Origin: Rostrohypoxylon terebratum | Taxonomy: Eukaryota; Ascomycota; Sordariomycetes; Xylariales; Hypoxylaceae | NCBI GenBank assembly: GCA_022497145.1 | Contig: MU385913.1 | Span: 1-64,000 of the forward strand | DNA: 64,000 nt | Direction: 5' to 3' | In this document: positions 44,195 to 55,200 of the stretch, one piece after another | How the letters are laid out: each line of letters starts with the position of its first letter | Numbering within the stretch: the stretch's first letter is position 1 | Program-made: the position numbers and the translations under genes | Notes under the pieces: model-generated | What the model saw: only the letters and a program-made list of their open reading frames with translations | Database searches by the model: none | Told to the model about the DNA's origin: nothing

Positions 44195-44737
44195 TTAATA
44201 GGCATTGAATTTCTTTGTATTGTACCAACTTCTCTCCCAAGCTTCAAGTTTATACCCACCCTTCGCCATCTCCTCAACCGTCTTTGCCCCAACAGCGGTG
44301 TCGATGGATTCGACCACCTTGGAGATTTTCTTTCCATCACCAGTGGAGTCGAGAGACTAGCATATATCTAATATACTATAGTTGATAGTTCGCTCCCGAC
44401 GAATTTGGTTGGGTGTTCGATGTGTGCGCCTCCCTTCCTCGCAACCGCGTCGATAGTGCTGACGAGAATCTTGCCACGCGACTCCTCTTTGGTTTTGATC
44501 CCTTGCGCCACGTGCTCCTTTTGTTGTGCTATGGTCTTGACACTGTCGACAAAGGGGTACTTGGCTACCAAGCTATCTGGTTTGTTATACCACAGATACT
44601 CTGGTGTGACTAAGGAAACTGGTAAAGATGGATCAATATTGTGGTTGATTGACTGATGTTTGAAAAAGGTAAGCATCGTAGATAGACTCCATCACGGAGC
44701 GGAGATCGTTTGTAGAGGATGACACGTTTGCAGGTTA
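44195..44737 (-). pseudogene. Frame-broken remnant of an unrecognised gene
   Basis: Three protein-like blocks lie in order on the minus strand but in different frames: STNDLRSVMESIYDAYLFQT (about 44730-44660), then SLVTPEYLWYNKPDSLVAKY and onward to GGAHIEHPTKFVGSELSTIV (44640-44375), then SLDSTGDGKKISKVVESIDT and GGYKLEAWERSWYNTKKFNA (44355-44198), ending in a stop at 44195-44197. The gaps between blocks are too short for introns (about 20 nt at the second junction, which does look like GTATAT...CTAG). All blocks look like genuine globular protein sequence, so a gene broken by small indels is the likeliest explanation. I cannot name the family. An unusual mini-intron is the alternative for the second break. 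Confidence 0.5.
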
Positions 44738-45680
44738 AATGTCAATGATATAGCAAATTGAATCAGCCCATCTACTTGATATATAAGTAGGTACAAGTAG
44801 GTGGTGATCCGATTGCCGATGCTACCTAAGACTAAGTAACTACCTCCTAGGTAGGTAGCCACACAGTTGAATTTACTCGACTTGAATATAGGAAGACGAC
44901 TGATTGTTAGGTACTTTTAAACGATGTAAATAAATATATGCCTTTTCTGAAACTTCCGACAATTGTCGACCATGATGGATCAAACAACGTTCTGTGCCTC
45001 ATTGTGTCCAGAGCGACGACCTATGTGAACTTCCTGACCTACATCCCTTCATCTCTTAGCTGAGCACAACTCATCCTATAAGCTTATGGGTAGCCGGCTA
45101 GCCAGCTACAACGCAGACGATAGGGATACCTAGATGTTACGAGAGAGATTCCAAATTTATTTGCGCACAAATTTGAGAAAGAAAGATGGGAGAAAGATGG
45201 GGAAATATAAAAATCCAATGGCGTTGTTTAATGTTTATGAACATGTTAAAAGTTGACTGCTTCAATAGAAGTGGCGACCCAGCACTTCAAGTACGTACCC
45301 AGGTACCCGCTGACTAATGTCCACATGCATGACTAATATGATCTGGTTAAGGTACGTAGCTAGTGGTTATGGACGAGTATTTTTATTTTATTTTGTTTTG
45401 TTTTGTTTTGGGAATTAAAGTTCGTACCGGTTTTGTGTATCAGGATGGTCTAAAATGTTTGGGGCAAGATTTGAGGGCAATCTTCTAATCTTATCGGGCG
45501 CTTTGACTAAATTTTTGCCGTATCAACTATCGAGCATCGTGATTTCAATTAGCTACACAGCTACACAGCTACATCAAGACATACAGCTTCATTCCGCATT
45601 CCGACAACAACAACGTCTCTTCCACGCACCATTGATGCTCAACATCCATGTCCCTACTGTCGCATAAACCGCGTTGACAT
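44738..45680. other. Intergenic, upstream of the Tbf1-like gene
   Basis: AT-rich, with TTTTG/TTTTA pentamer runs (45381-45410) and the 9-bp repeated word CTACACAG(C) at 45553-45575 in the likely 5' leader. No gene is recognised. Confidence 0.5.
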
Positions 45681-48600
45681 ATGGCTGACGTTGCAGAAGC
45701 CATCGCGGCCGCAGCAATGGCTGCTGCCGCGCTACCAACCAGTAAGTATTATTCTCTAATCTCATGTTAATTTGTTTTCTTTCGTCGGCACATTATGATA
45801 GCTACCTATGCCTCGTTTCTCGATCCCTAACTCCATTCGTACCATGCGATAACACTTCTGTTAACCATTTGCCCAAAAGGCCCGGACATTAAGGCTGAAC
45901 CTTTAAACAATGACACGATGATGCTCGACCCAGTGCCCGAACGGCCACAATCGCCTGTTAAGAGACAGCGAACACCCGATGATGGTACTGAACAAACACG
46001 CAACGAAAAACGACCTAAAATAGAAGAAACAAAGGTCGAGAGTGATGGTGCAAACGAGATGGATGAGCTTGCTCTCCTTGTTCAGCAAGCTCAGGAAGAG
46101 GCTATGAACCATTTCCAGCTAGAGTCCGACAGAACCGACGGCTTACCATCTCACGAGAACGAACACGAACACGCAAATGACATATCCCATGGCTTTCCAG
46201 ATCTAGTCGAAGCAACAACCGAACACGAATCACCGACTACCGCCGAAGATTCTCAGCCACGCCCCGAATCTCTATGGAGCAACCCACGAGATTTCACACG
46301 CCGAAAGCATATAATCCCTAGCTTAAGTAGCATGGTATGTGTTATGGATATCAGGAGTTTCTTCTAGTTCTAGAATAAAAGAGGCTAAAAAGAAAGTAGG
46401 CGATTGATATCATCACTGTTTGGTCTGAGCAGTCCTTGGAAGACACGCTCGCGACTCTCGCCGGTGAATTAGACTCGGACATTGCAAAAGAATATGCCGT
46501 CCTCAAGGCAGCTTTCGAGGCGCAACGAAGATTGCTCTCTGACGATCATCCGCTGTTGCATCCCGACAAACTCAATGTTACCAGCGAAACTCGTGAGGTC
46601 ATCCGGGTAATCAATCTTGCGACGACATGCGCCAGTCTTTTCAGAACCCACGAGCTCACTATAGAAGAGATCGATGACCATTTCCTCCGCATATTCGTAC
46701 CAGAGGGCCAGCAACTACCACGAGACACCGCAGATCTGTACCTGGGTTTAAAGACACAATACTTCATTGCCATCCTAGAGTCTGACCCGACTGCCAAAGA
46801 CCACACTCTTGAGAAACTCTTCATCACAGGTCTTGAAACTTCCTTACGAACACATCACCCTGACCTTCCCTTGTCAATCACGGAATTCGATTTCCTAGCA
46901 AATGCGAAGGCCCGCAAGGCTATGCTTGGGAATGAATCTAGTGATGCCGACAGTATCGGTACGTTTCTGGATGGTTTTATTTTATCATTGTCCATTTTTA
47001 ATTGATCTAGGGAATTACTAATTCATTCTTTCTTCGCAGAAGCATTGAGCAAGCAATTCACCTGGGAAGCTTTTCTCGACAGTCTTAGCACATTCCTCAA
47101 CGATCACATAGAGAGCATCCGAGTTCAAGGTAGCGGTAAGGTAGAAACTACCACAGCCATGGCCGGCGAAATTCCGAATGGTCATAATGACCAAGGCAAC
47201 CAAGGCGGCCACGGCAATCACAGCATTCTAGATGAGACCTTTGACCTCAATGCCATGATTGCGGAGGCATCAAAGGCAGCTCAGGGTATCCTCGAGCCTA
47301 ATGGTGATGCACCTAATCTTAACGAGTCTCACGAATTAGATGAATTGTCTGCGTTTCTAGCTGAAAACGTTTCTATGGCCGTTGAGCAAGCTAAGGGCAA
47401 CACCACGGAGCTACCATCAGCTATTGCATCCGCGGCTGAGAGTGCTTCGAGAGCCACTATGTTGGCGTTGCAAAGCATTCAACAAAATCAATACCAACCA
47501 ACGGCTTTACCCCAATCCACCACTGGTAAGTCTCACACCATGCAGCCACTAGGTAAGTCAGACGTTGTGTAGCCACCAAATATCATCACGGCGTGAATTT
47601 GCTGACTAGATTTAGCCCCGGCCCACTCGGCTCCAAGCCACGGCGCCTATCAGAATCAGCAGCAACAAGTCCAGCAGCAACCCCATCATCAGACGCAGCA
47701 AAGTCAGTCGCAACAGCAGTACTACCACTACCAGCAACACCCTCAAGCCACTGGAGTACCTACATACCAAACGACAAGCGACAACCTCCCTCCGAATCAG
47801 AGCGACTCAACTCCTGCGCTCTACGAACGTGCCCGACAGGCGGCAGCGGCACGCTCATCCACTCATGCGCGCCGCGAAGGTTCTCATTCAACTCGCAGAC
47901 CCTGGAGTCCCGAAGAAGAGAAAGCGCTTATGATGGGACTCGACATGGTGAAGGGCCCTCATTGGTCACAGATCTTGTCGCTGTTCGGTCCTAACGGATC
48001 CATCAGTAATATCCTTGCAGACCGAACTCAGGTTCAGCTGAAGGACAAGGCTAGGAACTTGAAACTATTCTTCCTGAAGACTAACTCTGAGATGCCTTAC
48101 TATCTGCAGTGTGTCACTGGAGAGTTGAAGACTAGAGCACCAACCCAGGCTGCTAGGAAAGAGGCCGAAGAGAAGGCTAGGCTCAACTCCGAGGAACAAC
48201 AAGCTCATGTGAACGGAATCTTGACGCTGGCAGGCGGCTTGCAAAACAACACCGCATCGAGACAAAGCCCTTCGACTACGGTGCCGAGAAGTGCAACGCC
48301 TGGTCAGCCATTGTCTCACCCTGGCTCACAACCAGGTACACCCGGCTTTGCTCAGCAACACATCCAATCATCCGCACCAACACCCACACCTCTATCGCAC
48401 CCGGTTATCCCTGCACCTCAACCTGTCAGCCTCCCCACTTTCACCTCATCGGCTCGCCAGCACACGCCATCTCCTGCTGCACAGGTTGACCAGCAGACAC
48501 TTCCCCCTACCACGACCACCACGCCTTCCACCGCGATGCCAGTGTTGGATTCAGTCGCCACTACGGCACCCTTGTCCGAAGCCTTGTCTGAAACAGCCCC

Positions 48601-48763
48601 CATCGCGGACAATACCGAGCCGGAAAAGAACGAGCTTAACAGCGTCGACGCGGCCGTCCTGGACCTCGGCTTCGCTCTAGCCAAGGAGGCAGAGATCGAG
48701 CGAGAGAGAGCCACGGCAGCGGCCGAAGCTGCGTCGGGCACCCCGGAAGAAGCGGAACAGTAG
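45681..48763 (+). CDS. TBF1: Tbf1-like telobox (TRFH + Myb) DNA-binding protein
   Basis: Predicted 892-aa nuclear protein that should bind TTAGGG-type repeats at telomeres or promoters (Tbf1/Teb1/TRF class). Exons: 45681-45741, 45880-46334, 46430-46958, 47040-47525, 47616-48763; the acceptor of exon 3 could be 3 nt later. The N-terminus is followed by a nuclear-localisation-like KRQRTPDD...EKRPKIEE. A TRFH-type helical dimerisation region spans exon 3 (VIRVINLATTCASLFRTHEL, ITEFDFLANAKARKAM) into exon 4. A Gln-rich linker is followed by the telobox Myb domain at about residues 600-665: RRPWSPEEEKALMMGLDMVK, WSQILSLFG, and the signature RTQVQLKDKARNLKLFFLK. A Pro/Thr-rich tail ends at TAG. The same frame stays open for 59 codons after this stop; see the next feature. 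Confidence 0.9.
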
Positions 48764-48943
48764 ATCTGGTCCAATCACATGGGTGGCATGTCGATGCCGC
48801 GCCGCGACCACGAGTACTTCGAGTATCTCGACCGCCGCAACGACGAGTGGTTGGAGTATCTGGGAATGTCGGCTGATGATCATCTCACCGATAAGGATGA
48901 GTTTTACGACTTCATCGTGAATCAGGGTGGGGAGCAGCAGTGA
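48764..48943 (+). other. Open, coding-looking extension in frame after the Tbf1-like stop codon
   Basis: Directly after the TAG at 48761-48763 the same frame continues for 59 sense codons to a TGA at 48941-48943. Its peptide is not low-complexity: MSMPRRDHEYFEYLDRRNDE, then WLEYLGMSADDHLTDKDEFY and DFIVNQGG. It has mostly C/G-ending codons like the gene upstream. I see no GT-AG intron that would remove the TAG. Possible readings are translational readthrough, a recent nonsense mutation or base error, a separate small frame from the ATG at 48779, or chance. A conserved C-terminal end of the protein seems most likely. Confidence 0.5.
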
Positions 48944-50162
48944 GGAGAGGAGAAGCAGGAGGATCAGCAGCAGAAGCAGGATCAGAAGCAGCAGCAATGT
49001 TGTTCGGAGTATTGGAATTGTATTTTCCCTTCCCTATGTCTAAGTCACGAGCTTCACGTTTCGCACGATTGATACCCCTGGGCGGTTTTGTCGGCGGCGG
49101 TTTGGGAGGTTTGGGAGGTAAACAGGACCGCTACCACCGTTGTTTAGTTTACTTTAGGTACGGCCAGGCAGAGGCAAATGTTTGATTGACCCGGTCTCTT
49201 GTCTGGCTCGTTGTCAGATGGAACATGCCATTTTCGATTTTAAATTCTGATTCGGACGAATGAGCCGATTGGTTTGCGTGATGTTATGTTGTGTGATACA
49301 AGTTCGCCTACGCCCGCCCTGCTAAACTGCAAATGTCTCCCACGACGGATGCTTGCGGAGCGGTACTACCGCATGTCTTCTAGAAGTTCCTTGCATGTCA
49401 AATTATGATTGCCTTCAAGTAAGGGTGATCCCAATACACTGACTAGAAACGCCGATGGTGCTATTCTACTTTATCAAAACCATGGGTGATGACTGAATCG
49501 TAACGTCCTGCCAAAGTCCTAGATTTCGTCATATATATCTACCCTAGGTACAATAGACCATTCAAAATCATATCGGACTTAGCTTTGGTGTCCGCAGGAA
49601 ACCCCTTTTCCAGCGAAGCCTTCTTGAGCCTCAAGCCTCAAGGCAATCAAACTAAGGTGCCTTATCTCAACGTTCCAGACGGTTGTTCGGATGTAACTAG
49701 CAGTTATATGGCATGGAACCGGCCATGGCTCAATCTTTCTATAGAAATGGGATCTTGCATTACGATTCATTGCCTAGCCGTCAGCCTTACGGCAACCTCA
49801 TGTAACGAGATTGAAAGAGTGCAACAACTGGGGCGCCATAAACAACCTGTTTGACTATTGGAAACGACCTGAGTGACCTACGCCTTACCCAGCCTATTCC
49901 AACGTCCACGTCAATACCCGTGTTTGACTCTATTCAGCCACAATGCCTTCTTTTCTCAAAGTTTGGGGACGAGTTATCAGCAGATCAGGTGTAGCCGGCC
50001 AAGGAGCATGGTATTGAGTCAAAGGGGCTAGGATTTATACTTAGATATTTCCAATTACCTACATGACATGAGCCATATAGTCCGTCTCATCCTAGTAATT
50101 TACGATCTAGCGATACCCCTATATTATATGCGTACCAAAACTATTAAAAGCAGGCAAATAGT
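48944..50162. other. Intergenic, no gene recognised
   Basis: Starts with CAG/GAG-rich 3' sequence (48944-49000). The remainder has no supportable gene; the frame at 49585-49854 has no recognisable features. Confidence 0.5.
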
Positions 50163-51903
50163 ATGGCGTTATCTCCTTGGCAGCTATGCTTCCACACAGA
50201 CCTGAAGTGCCGCGTCCGATGTTGCAATAACAAGAGGATCGCCAACAACACTGTCTTCTCGCCGTACTGTAGACATCACGTCTGCACGGTCTGTCTCAAG
50301 GAAAAGACGGGCGTCAAGCGTGGTCACGGAGAAGAGAGGATATGTCGTCTTCGTAAGCTTTTTGATTCCCTTTCACTATCTACCTACTACCCGTTCTCGA
50401 CTAAACGAATCTACCAGATTCCTGCGCCCACCCAACCTGCCACGCACCGCGCTCCAAGAAGCACACCAACACGACGTACTGCCTAAAACACGCCTGCAAC
50501 GTACGCACCTGCGACCAACCACGCCACGGGCCAGGGCCCTGCTGCATAACGCACACGTGCCGCGGCCTCGGGTGCGTGAACTGCGTGCACCCTTCCCCGC
50601 CCTCGCCCGCGGACCCGCTCCCCGAACCAAACGCGGCGCACTACTACTGTCCCGGCCACCGTCCCTGCCAAGCCCCGGGGTGCGCCGACCTCGCGTTCCG
50701 CGACCCGTCGCATCGCGCGGGCACGTACTGCTTCCGGCACTACTGCGCCGCGGCGCCGGGATGCGAGGGGCAGCGCGTAGATGCCTCGGTCCAGGGGGAG
50801 AGAGCAGCGGGAACGGGCGGGACCGCGGCGAGCGCGTGTCGCGAGCACACGTGCGCCTTGTACCCGGCCTGCGCGAAGCCGCGCGTCGACGCCGAGCGCG
50901 GGCTCTTCTGCAAGAGCCACGAGTGCGCCGAGGGCGGGTGTCGTAAGCAGCGGTACGACTCCGGGAGCACTGGGTACGCCATCGGTGTAGGGCTTGGCTC
51001 GGGGGTGCGGAGAGGACTAGGAGGAGGAGGGGAAGGGAAGCCGGGCAAGGGAATCTGGTGCGCGGACCACATGTGCATGGCGGCGCTCACGCGGCAAGAA
51101 GACTGCCCGAACAGGCGCGAGGGGACCCCGACGAACCCGCTATACTGCGCCGACCACGAGCTCTGCGAGGAAATCGGCTGTTCCGCCTTCCGCGCCATCA
51201 GGGGACGGGGGTTGAGGCTGACGAGGTGCGAGGAGCGTACGTCTATCCACCTACCCTCTTACTCCCCTTTCCCATTTTCATCTTCATATAACCAACCCCT
51301 TGCTTACTAAACCCAGATCTAAAATCAAAATGCGCCTTCCCATCCTGCCCCCTCGACGCCGAGGGCAACGCCGCCGCCTGCCGGTACCACGTGTGCCGAG
51401 CCGACGGGTGTCTGGCCATGCTCCCGCCGACCATAGCGCCGGCCTCGCCCCGCACGTCCCTATTCTGCGACGTCCACCGCTGCGTCGAGCTCGAGTGCGT
51501 CAACCCGCGGCTCACCACCACCACCGCCACAACCGCTCTTCCGCCCACTTCACCTCTAGCAGCAGCAGCAGCAGCAGCAGCAGCCATGGCGACGCCGTCG
51601 GGAGACGGCGGTAATATGTACTGTGCCGAACACGTGCAGCGGAGACGCATGGTCTTCGGTCTCGGCTCGGGCTTATGTCCACGCCACGGCGTCGGATGCC
51701 GCCATACCTTTGAGGCCGGGTATGAAGGAGGTATGTGTTGCCGGTTCCATGGCGGCGGTGGTGACGACGACGATAGCGACGACGATGACACTGTTACTGA
51801 CCGTGGTGGAAGCAGTAGCGTAGGGGTAGGCTTAGATATAAGTCCGTGTTTCTGCTGCAGTGGGACGGGCGAATGTAAGAAATGCCACAAGTGTATGAAG
51901 TGA
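50163..51903 (+). CDS. Cys/His-rich repeat protein, putative multi-zinc-binding
   Basis: Predicted 531-aa protein. Exons 50163-50352, 50418-51236 and 51317-51903 are joined by introns of 65 and 80 nt (GTAAGC and GTACGT donors); joined length is divisible by three. The protein is a string of at least ten degenerate modules of the form Y/F-C-x2-H-x-C-x3-5-C, for example YCRHHVC, YCLKHAC, YCPGHRPC, YCFRHYC, FCKSHEC, WCADHMC, YCADHELC, CRYHVC, FCDVHRC, YCAEHVQ, with a C-terminal CFCCSGTGECKKCHKC. Each probably coordinates zinc. I know such proteins only as fungal hypotheticals. A poly-Ala tract of nine residues (eight GCA plus GCC, 51559-51585) and an acidic DDDDSDDDD run interrupt the last exon. 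The gene is strongly GC-rich compared with its flanks. No catalytic motif is seen; the role is unknown. Confidence 0.85.
51559..51585 (+). repeat. GCA trinucleotide repeat encoding poly-Ala
   Basis: Eight GCA codons plus GCC within the last exon of the Cys/His-rich protein, giving nine alanines. It is likely length-polymorphic. Confidence 0.9.
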
Positions 51904-52317
51904 TGAGTCTAAACGTTGTAGTTAGATACAAGTTGACTAGATCGAAGATCCCTTATTCAATGTTGTTTCTATGCTCTGCCGGGAGTATCCTATTTCCTAC
52001 GTACCCCAAGAAAACTCGCAGCATTCGACGACCTTGTCATAACCAAGATTCAATGGCCAAACTAGTGCCCCAAAAAGTACCCGGTTCCCACGGATATTCT
52101 ATATCCCCATTGTAAGCTCGCCGGCTACGTAATCTGCCCCTGCTTGATAATTGCTGATTTCAGTTCCCTACTAATAATACAACATTCGTAACCTGGAGTT
52201 CCTACGAGGCTGCGCCGATTTCATAACCAATCCACATAATCTTTCCATGTTCGCTTATGGATACTCTTCCCGTTGAAATAGGTATCTGGCCCACCACCGT
52301 GACCCCACCAATCCGCT
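51904..52317. other. Convergent intergenic spacer
   Basis: 3' flanks of the Cys/His-rich gene (plus) and the MINDY gene (minus). No further feature is seen. Confidence 0.5.
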
Positions 52318-55200
52318 TTACATTACAATGCAATCCTTTTCTCTCCCCCCTCCTGCCTGAGTAGAAACGCCACCTGCGGAAACTGGGGGCCCCTGGCGGC
52401 CTCTCCCCGGTGTACTTGGACCCGCGCTAGTTTGTCCAGGGAAGGCAGGTCTCCTTCTGGGGGTTGAACTGCTCGGACTGCTCTCCGGATGACTTGGATG
52501 TCCCGCGGGGGGCACGTACGGAGTCGCCTTGGAGGCCTGTTCATAGCTGGGCGGCGCGTCGTCCACATTGTCATCTGCAGGTCTATGGGTGGTCGAGGCC
52601 GGAGGGATCAGGGACCTAACCTGTTGCTGTGTTGCCTGTTGTGCTGGCCTTCCTCGGCTGGCTAACGTGCTTGTTGACTGGTTAGCGGAACTGCCCCTAG
52701 CTGGCGGCTGCGGCCCCCCGCTACCCCGACTAATAGAGCTGCCGCGTCCATGGCCCCCGCGAGAAGGAGTGCCCTGCCGACCCTGCTGTTCGATAAACTG
52801 TTCGGATAGCTGGCTTTCACGGCGGCGGGCGGCCTGTTCAGCGCGATGGCGCTCCTCTTCCTCTTCCTGGAGTTGCAGGGCCAATGCCAGGTCTCGGTCT
52901 TCTTGTTCGTGTTTCGGCGCCAGTGGCGAGCTAGAGTCTCCTTCGCTGCTGCGGTTATTGTTTCGCGACCGTCGGCTGTGTACGGTTTGCCACTCGCCTT
53001 CGCGCGCATTGCTGCTTGACCCCAGGCCCGAGTTGCTCCTGGATGATCGCTGATGCTGAGGACCACCGACTGGACGGAAGTCGCCAGAGAAAAACTCTGT
53101 TCTCTCACCTCTAACATCGACAAGTGATTCCCAAACAACCTCGTCATGTGTATAGTAGCCAGCATCCGTGACTAGACTGAAGAGTTTGAGAGTTTGGGGA
53201 TGTCGATATAGGGTAGAAAAATGATCATTCCGGAACAAGATGGATACATTTCCCGGGGTGACAGCTTTGGTGATAACCTCAAGACCCCATGGGGTAAGTT
53301 GGGTAGCTGAGGATATGAGGAAGGACTTAATGATAATAATATCTTGGTAAAGTTGCTGCTCCTGCTCGGTGAGGCCCATTTCCGAATTACTTAGCTTATC
53401 TTCAAGCTCTTCCTCGCGGAATAGTATGCTTTGCACATCATCGTACGAGGTTGCCTGCCTAGCAAAGGAATCGTAGACCGGATCATCTCTAGGAGGTAAC
53501 CAGCCATGGATTAAAGGAATCAAAAATGTCGCATAAAGTCTCATGTCTCGCGTGTTCTCGAAAGTTCCGGGGATAAGATGATCGGAAGGAGGGTTGTAAG
53601 CTGGACATGCCTGCCTGTAAGCTGCCACACTCTCGGGACTTGGGATATACAGTGGGTTGACATTCATGCCAGTATGAAGACCTTTGAGAAAAGAGTATAA
53701 TTCGGACATGTCTGGCAATGATGCTTCAAGATTAGTGTAGCGATGGGTGACAAGTTCATCTACCACGGCCTCGAGAAGAAAATTGAGACTGATTTGTTCG
53801 CGGGACCTTAAAGTCTCGACCAGATTTGTATCTGGTTGGTTGGCCAACGTTGTAAGTGTCAGGGCGTTAACGAGCGCGACTAGAGGGCAAGGTCCGTTGG
53901 CGTTTTGGACAAGTATCGGCGATTTTCGAGGATTCTTGGCCGACTTGGGATCAAACCAATTGATATTCTTTATTTGATAGGTCTCCGATTTCCCCGTCGC
54001 GCTCGGTGGTTGAGGCCGCGATGGCTGCTGACGCGGTTGCTGCGGTGAGTTCTCACTTGGTGTTCGTCGGGGTGGTAGAGTCGGGGCAACTTCTGTCGAC
54101 ACGGGTGCGGTCACTGCCTTTGGCGCTTCGTCCTCGGCATCTATGAAGTTCTCCCAAGTGCTTTGTTTTGATAGGGTTCCCGGCATAGCTTCCGACGTAG
54201 GTTCCGGCATAGACTCGTGGTCGATTAGGTGCCAGCCATCGACGGTTTCGGGTTGGGTTTGAACGGCGGTTTGAACGGCTTGCGCGGCCGGTTGCTTGGC
54301 TTTGTTATTGGTTCTGATGTCGTGCCAGGCATGATGATCATCAAAAATCTCTTGGTCTGCTTGTGATCTTGGAGGCGGGTCGCCCCACGGTTGAGGCTCG
54401 CTTTCTGCACGAGGTGGTATCAGAGATGGAGTTTCCGAAGCCGGTCCTGTAGAGGGCATTCTTGACGGCAGACCCGAGTCCCAGACATTGTTCCGAGTTT
54501 CCTGGTCAGACAAGGGTAGAGCGGGGTGTGGGCTGCTAGACAGGCTACTAGACGTGGTGGATTCGCCGGGCGCGGGCTGCCACGGGTTTGTAACTGTTTC
54601 GGGCTCCGATATATGCAATCGAGTGAATGAGTCAACGGGGACGGGGGGCGGAGGTGGAGGTATCGTAGGGGCGTCAGGGACGGCAGGATATTCTCCATTG
54701 CCTCGGTTCTCCTGGCTTGTCGATGTGGTATGGGTGGTATGGGTGGTTTGGATGGTTTGGATAGGCTTCCTTTTGAAGGGATTGGTCTCGAATCGCGTGC
54801 CACCTGGCCAAAGAGATTTAGGCATCTCGTCTGACTTAAGCTCAGGCTCTGCGGATTGGGTAGATTCGGTGGGTTGAGAATCGGTTACAGGTCCGGTTTC
54901 GATGCGGTTGTTCCTATTACGGTCGTCCCATGGATTCTCTCCGTCCTGCTCTTGATGGATGCTCGGAGTCGTGGAAATGGTGCTAGGTCGAAGCGTGTCT
55001 GGGACATCTTGCAACGTGTTATCGCACCCCGCAACTTTTGTGCCACCGGTTGAGTAATCTCTTCCCCATACCCTTTCAGAATCTGATTCGGAGTCGGTTG
55101 CGGACCAAAGCTCTTGTCTCACACCTTGTATGGAGACGGCGGGGGGAGGAGTATTGGTATTCACCGAGGTACTGTCGGGAAGCGGTTTTCGTGAGACCAT
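52318..55200 (-). CDS. MINDY-type (MIU-containing/FAM63) deubiquitinase with C-terminal CaaX box
   Basis: Intronless 960-aa protein. The start is the ATG at 55200 (MVSRKPLPDSTSV); the frame is open 45 nt further but only from GTG. The MINDY cysteine-protease domain (DUF544, specific for K48-linked polyubiquitin in known members) covers about residues 415-700. It has INWFDPKSAKNPRKSPILVQ, the catalytic Gln432 and Cys438 in QNANGPCPLVALVN, and His660 in NDHFSTLYRH. The N-terminal third is Pro/Ser/Thr-rich and disordered with TIQTTHTTHTT repeats. After the catalytic domain an acidic helix DLALALQLQEEEEERHRAE fits a motif-interacting-with-ubiquitin (MIU), followed by a disordered Gly/Ser/Pro tail. 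It ends in CIVM, a CaaX prenylation signal predicted to be farnesylated, which suggests membrane attachment. Confidence 0.94.
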   Translation of the reverse strand: MVSRKPLPDSTSVNTNTPPPAVSIQGVRQELWSATDSESDSERVWGRDYSTGGTKVAGCDNTLQDVPDTLRPSTISTTPSIHQEQDGENPWDDRNRNNRIETGPVTDSQPTESTQSAEPELKSDEMPKSLWPGGTRFETNPFKRKPIQTIQTTHTTHTTSTSQENRGNGEYPAVPDAPTIPPPPPPVPVDSFTRLHISEPETVTNPWQPAPGESTTSSSLSSSPHPALPLSDQETRNNVWDSGLPSRMPSTGPASETPSLIPPRAESEPQPWGDPPPRSQADQEIFDDHHAWHDIRTNNKAKQPAAQAVQTAVQTQPETVDGWHLIDHESMPEPTSEAMPGTLSKQSTWENFIDAEDEAPKAVTAPVSTEVAPTLPPRRTPSENSPQQPRQQPSRPQPPSATGKSETYQIKNINWFDPKSAKNPRKSPILVQNANGPCPLVALVNALTLTTLANQPDTNLVETLRSREQISLNFLLEAVVDELVTHRYTNLEASLPDMSELYSFLKGLHTGMNVNPLYIPSPESVAAYRQACPAYNPPSDHLIPGTFENTRDMRLYATFLIPLIHGWLPPRDDPVYDSFARQATSYDDVQSILFREEELEDKLSNSEMGLTEQEQQLYQDIIIIKSFLISSATQLTPWGLEVITKAVTPGNVSILFRNDHFSTLYRHPQTLKLFSLVTDAGYYTHDEVVWESLVDVRGERTEFFSGDFRPVGGPQHQRSSRSNSGLGSSSNAREGEWQTVHSRRSRNNNRSSEGDSSSPLAPKHEQEDRDLALALQLQEEEEERHRAEQAARRRESQLSEQFIEQQGRQGTPSRGGHGRGSSISRGSGGPQPPARGSSANQSTSTLASRGRPAQQATQQQVRSLIPPASTTHRPADDNVDDAPPSYEQASKATPYVPPAGHPSHPESSPSSSTPRRRPAFPGQTSAGPSTPGRGRQGPPVSAGGVSTQAGGGREKDCIVM

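Noticed and set aside
47593..48680. Alternative frames over the last Tbf1 exon
   Set aside because: Shadows of the real frame, which contains the Myb telobox.
50320..51614. Several long alternative frames (Arg/Pro-rich) on both strands in the Cys/His gene
   Set aside because: GC-driven shadows; only the chosen spliced frame keeps the Cys/His periodicity.
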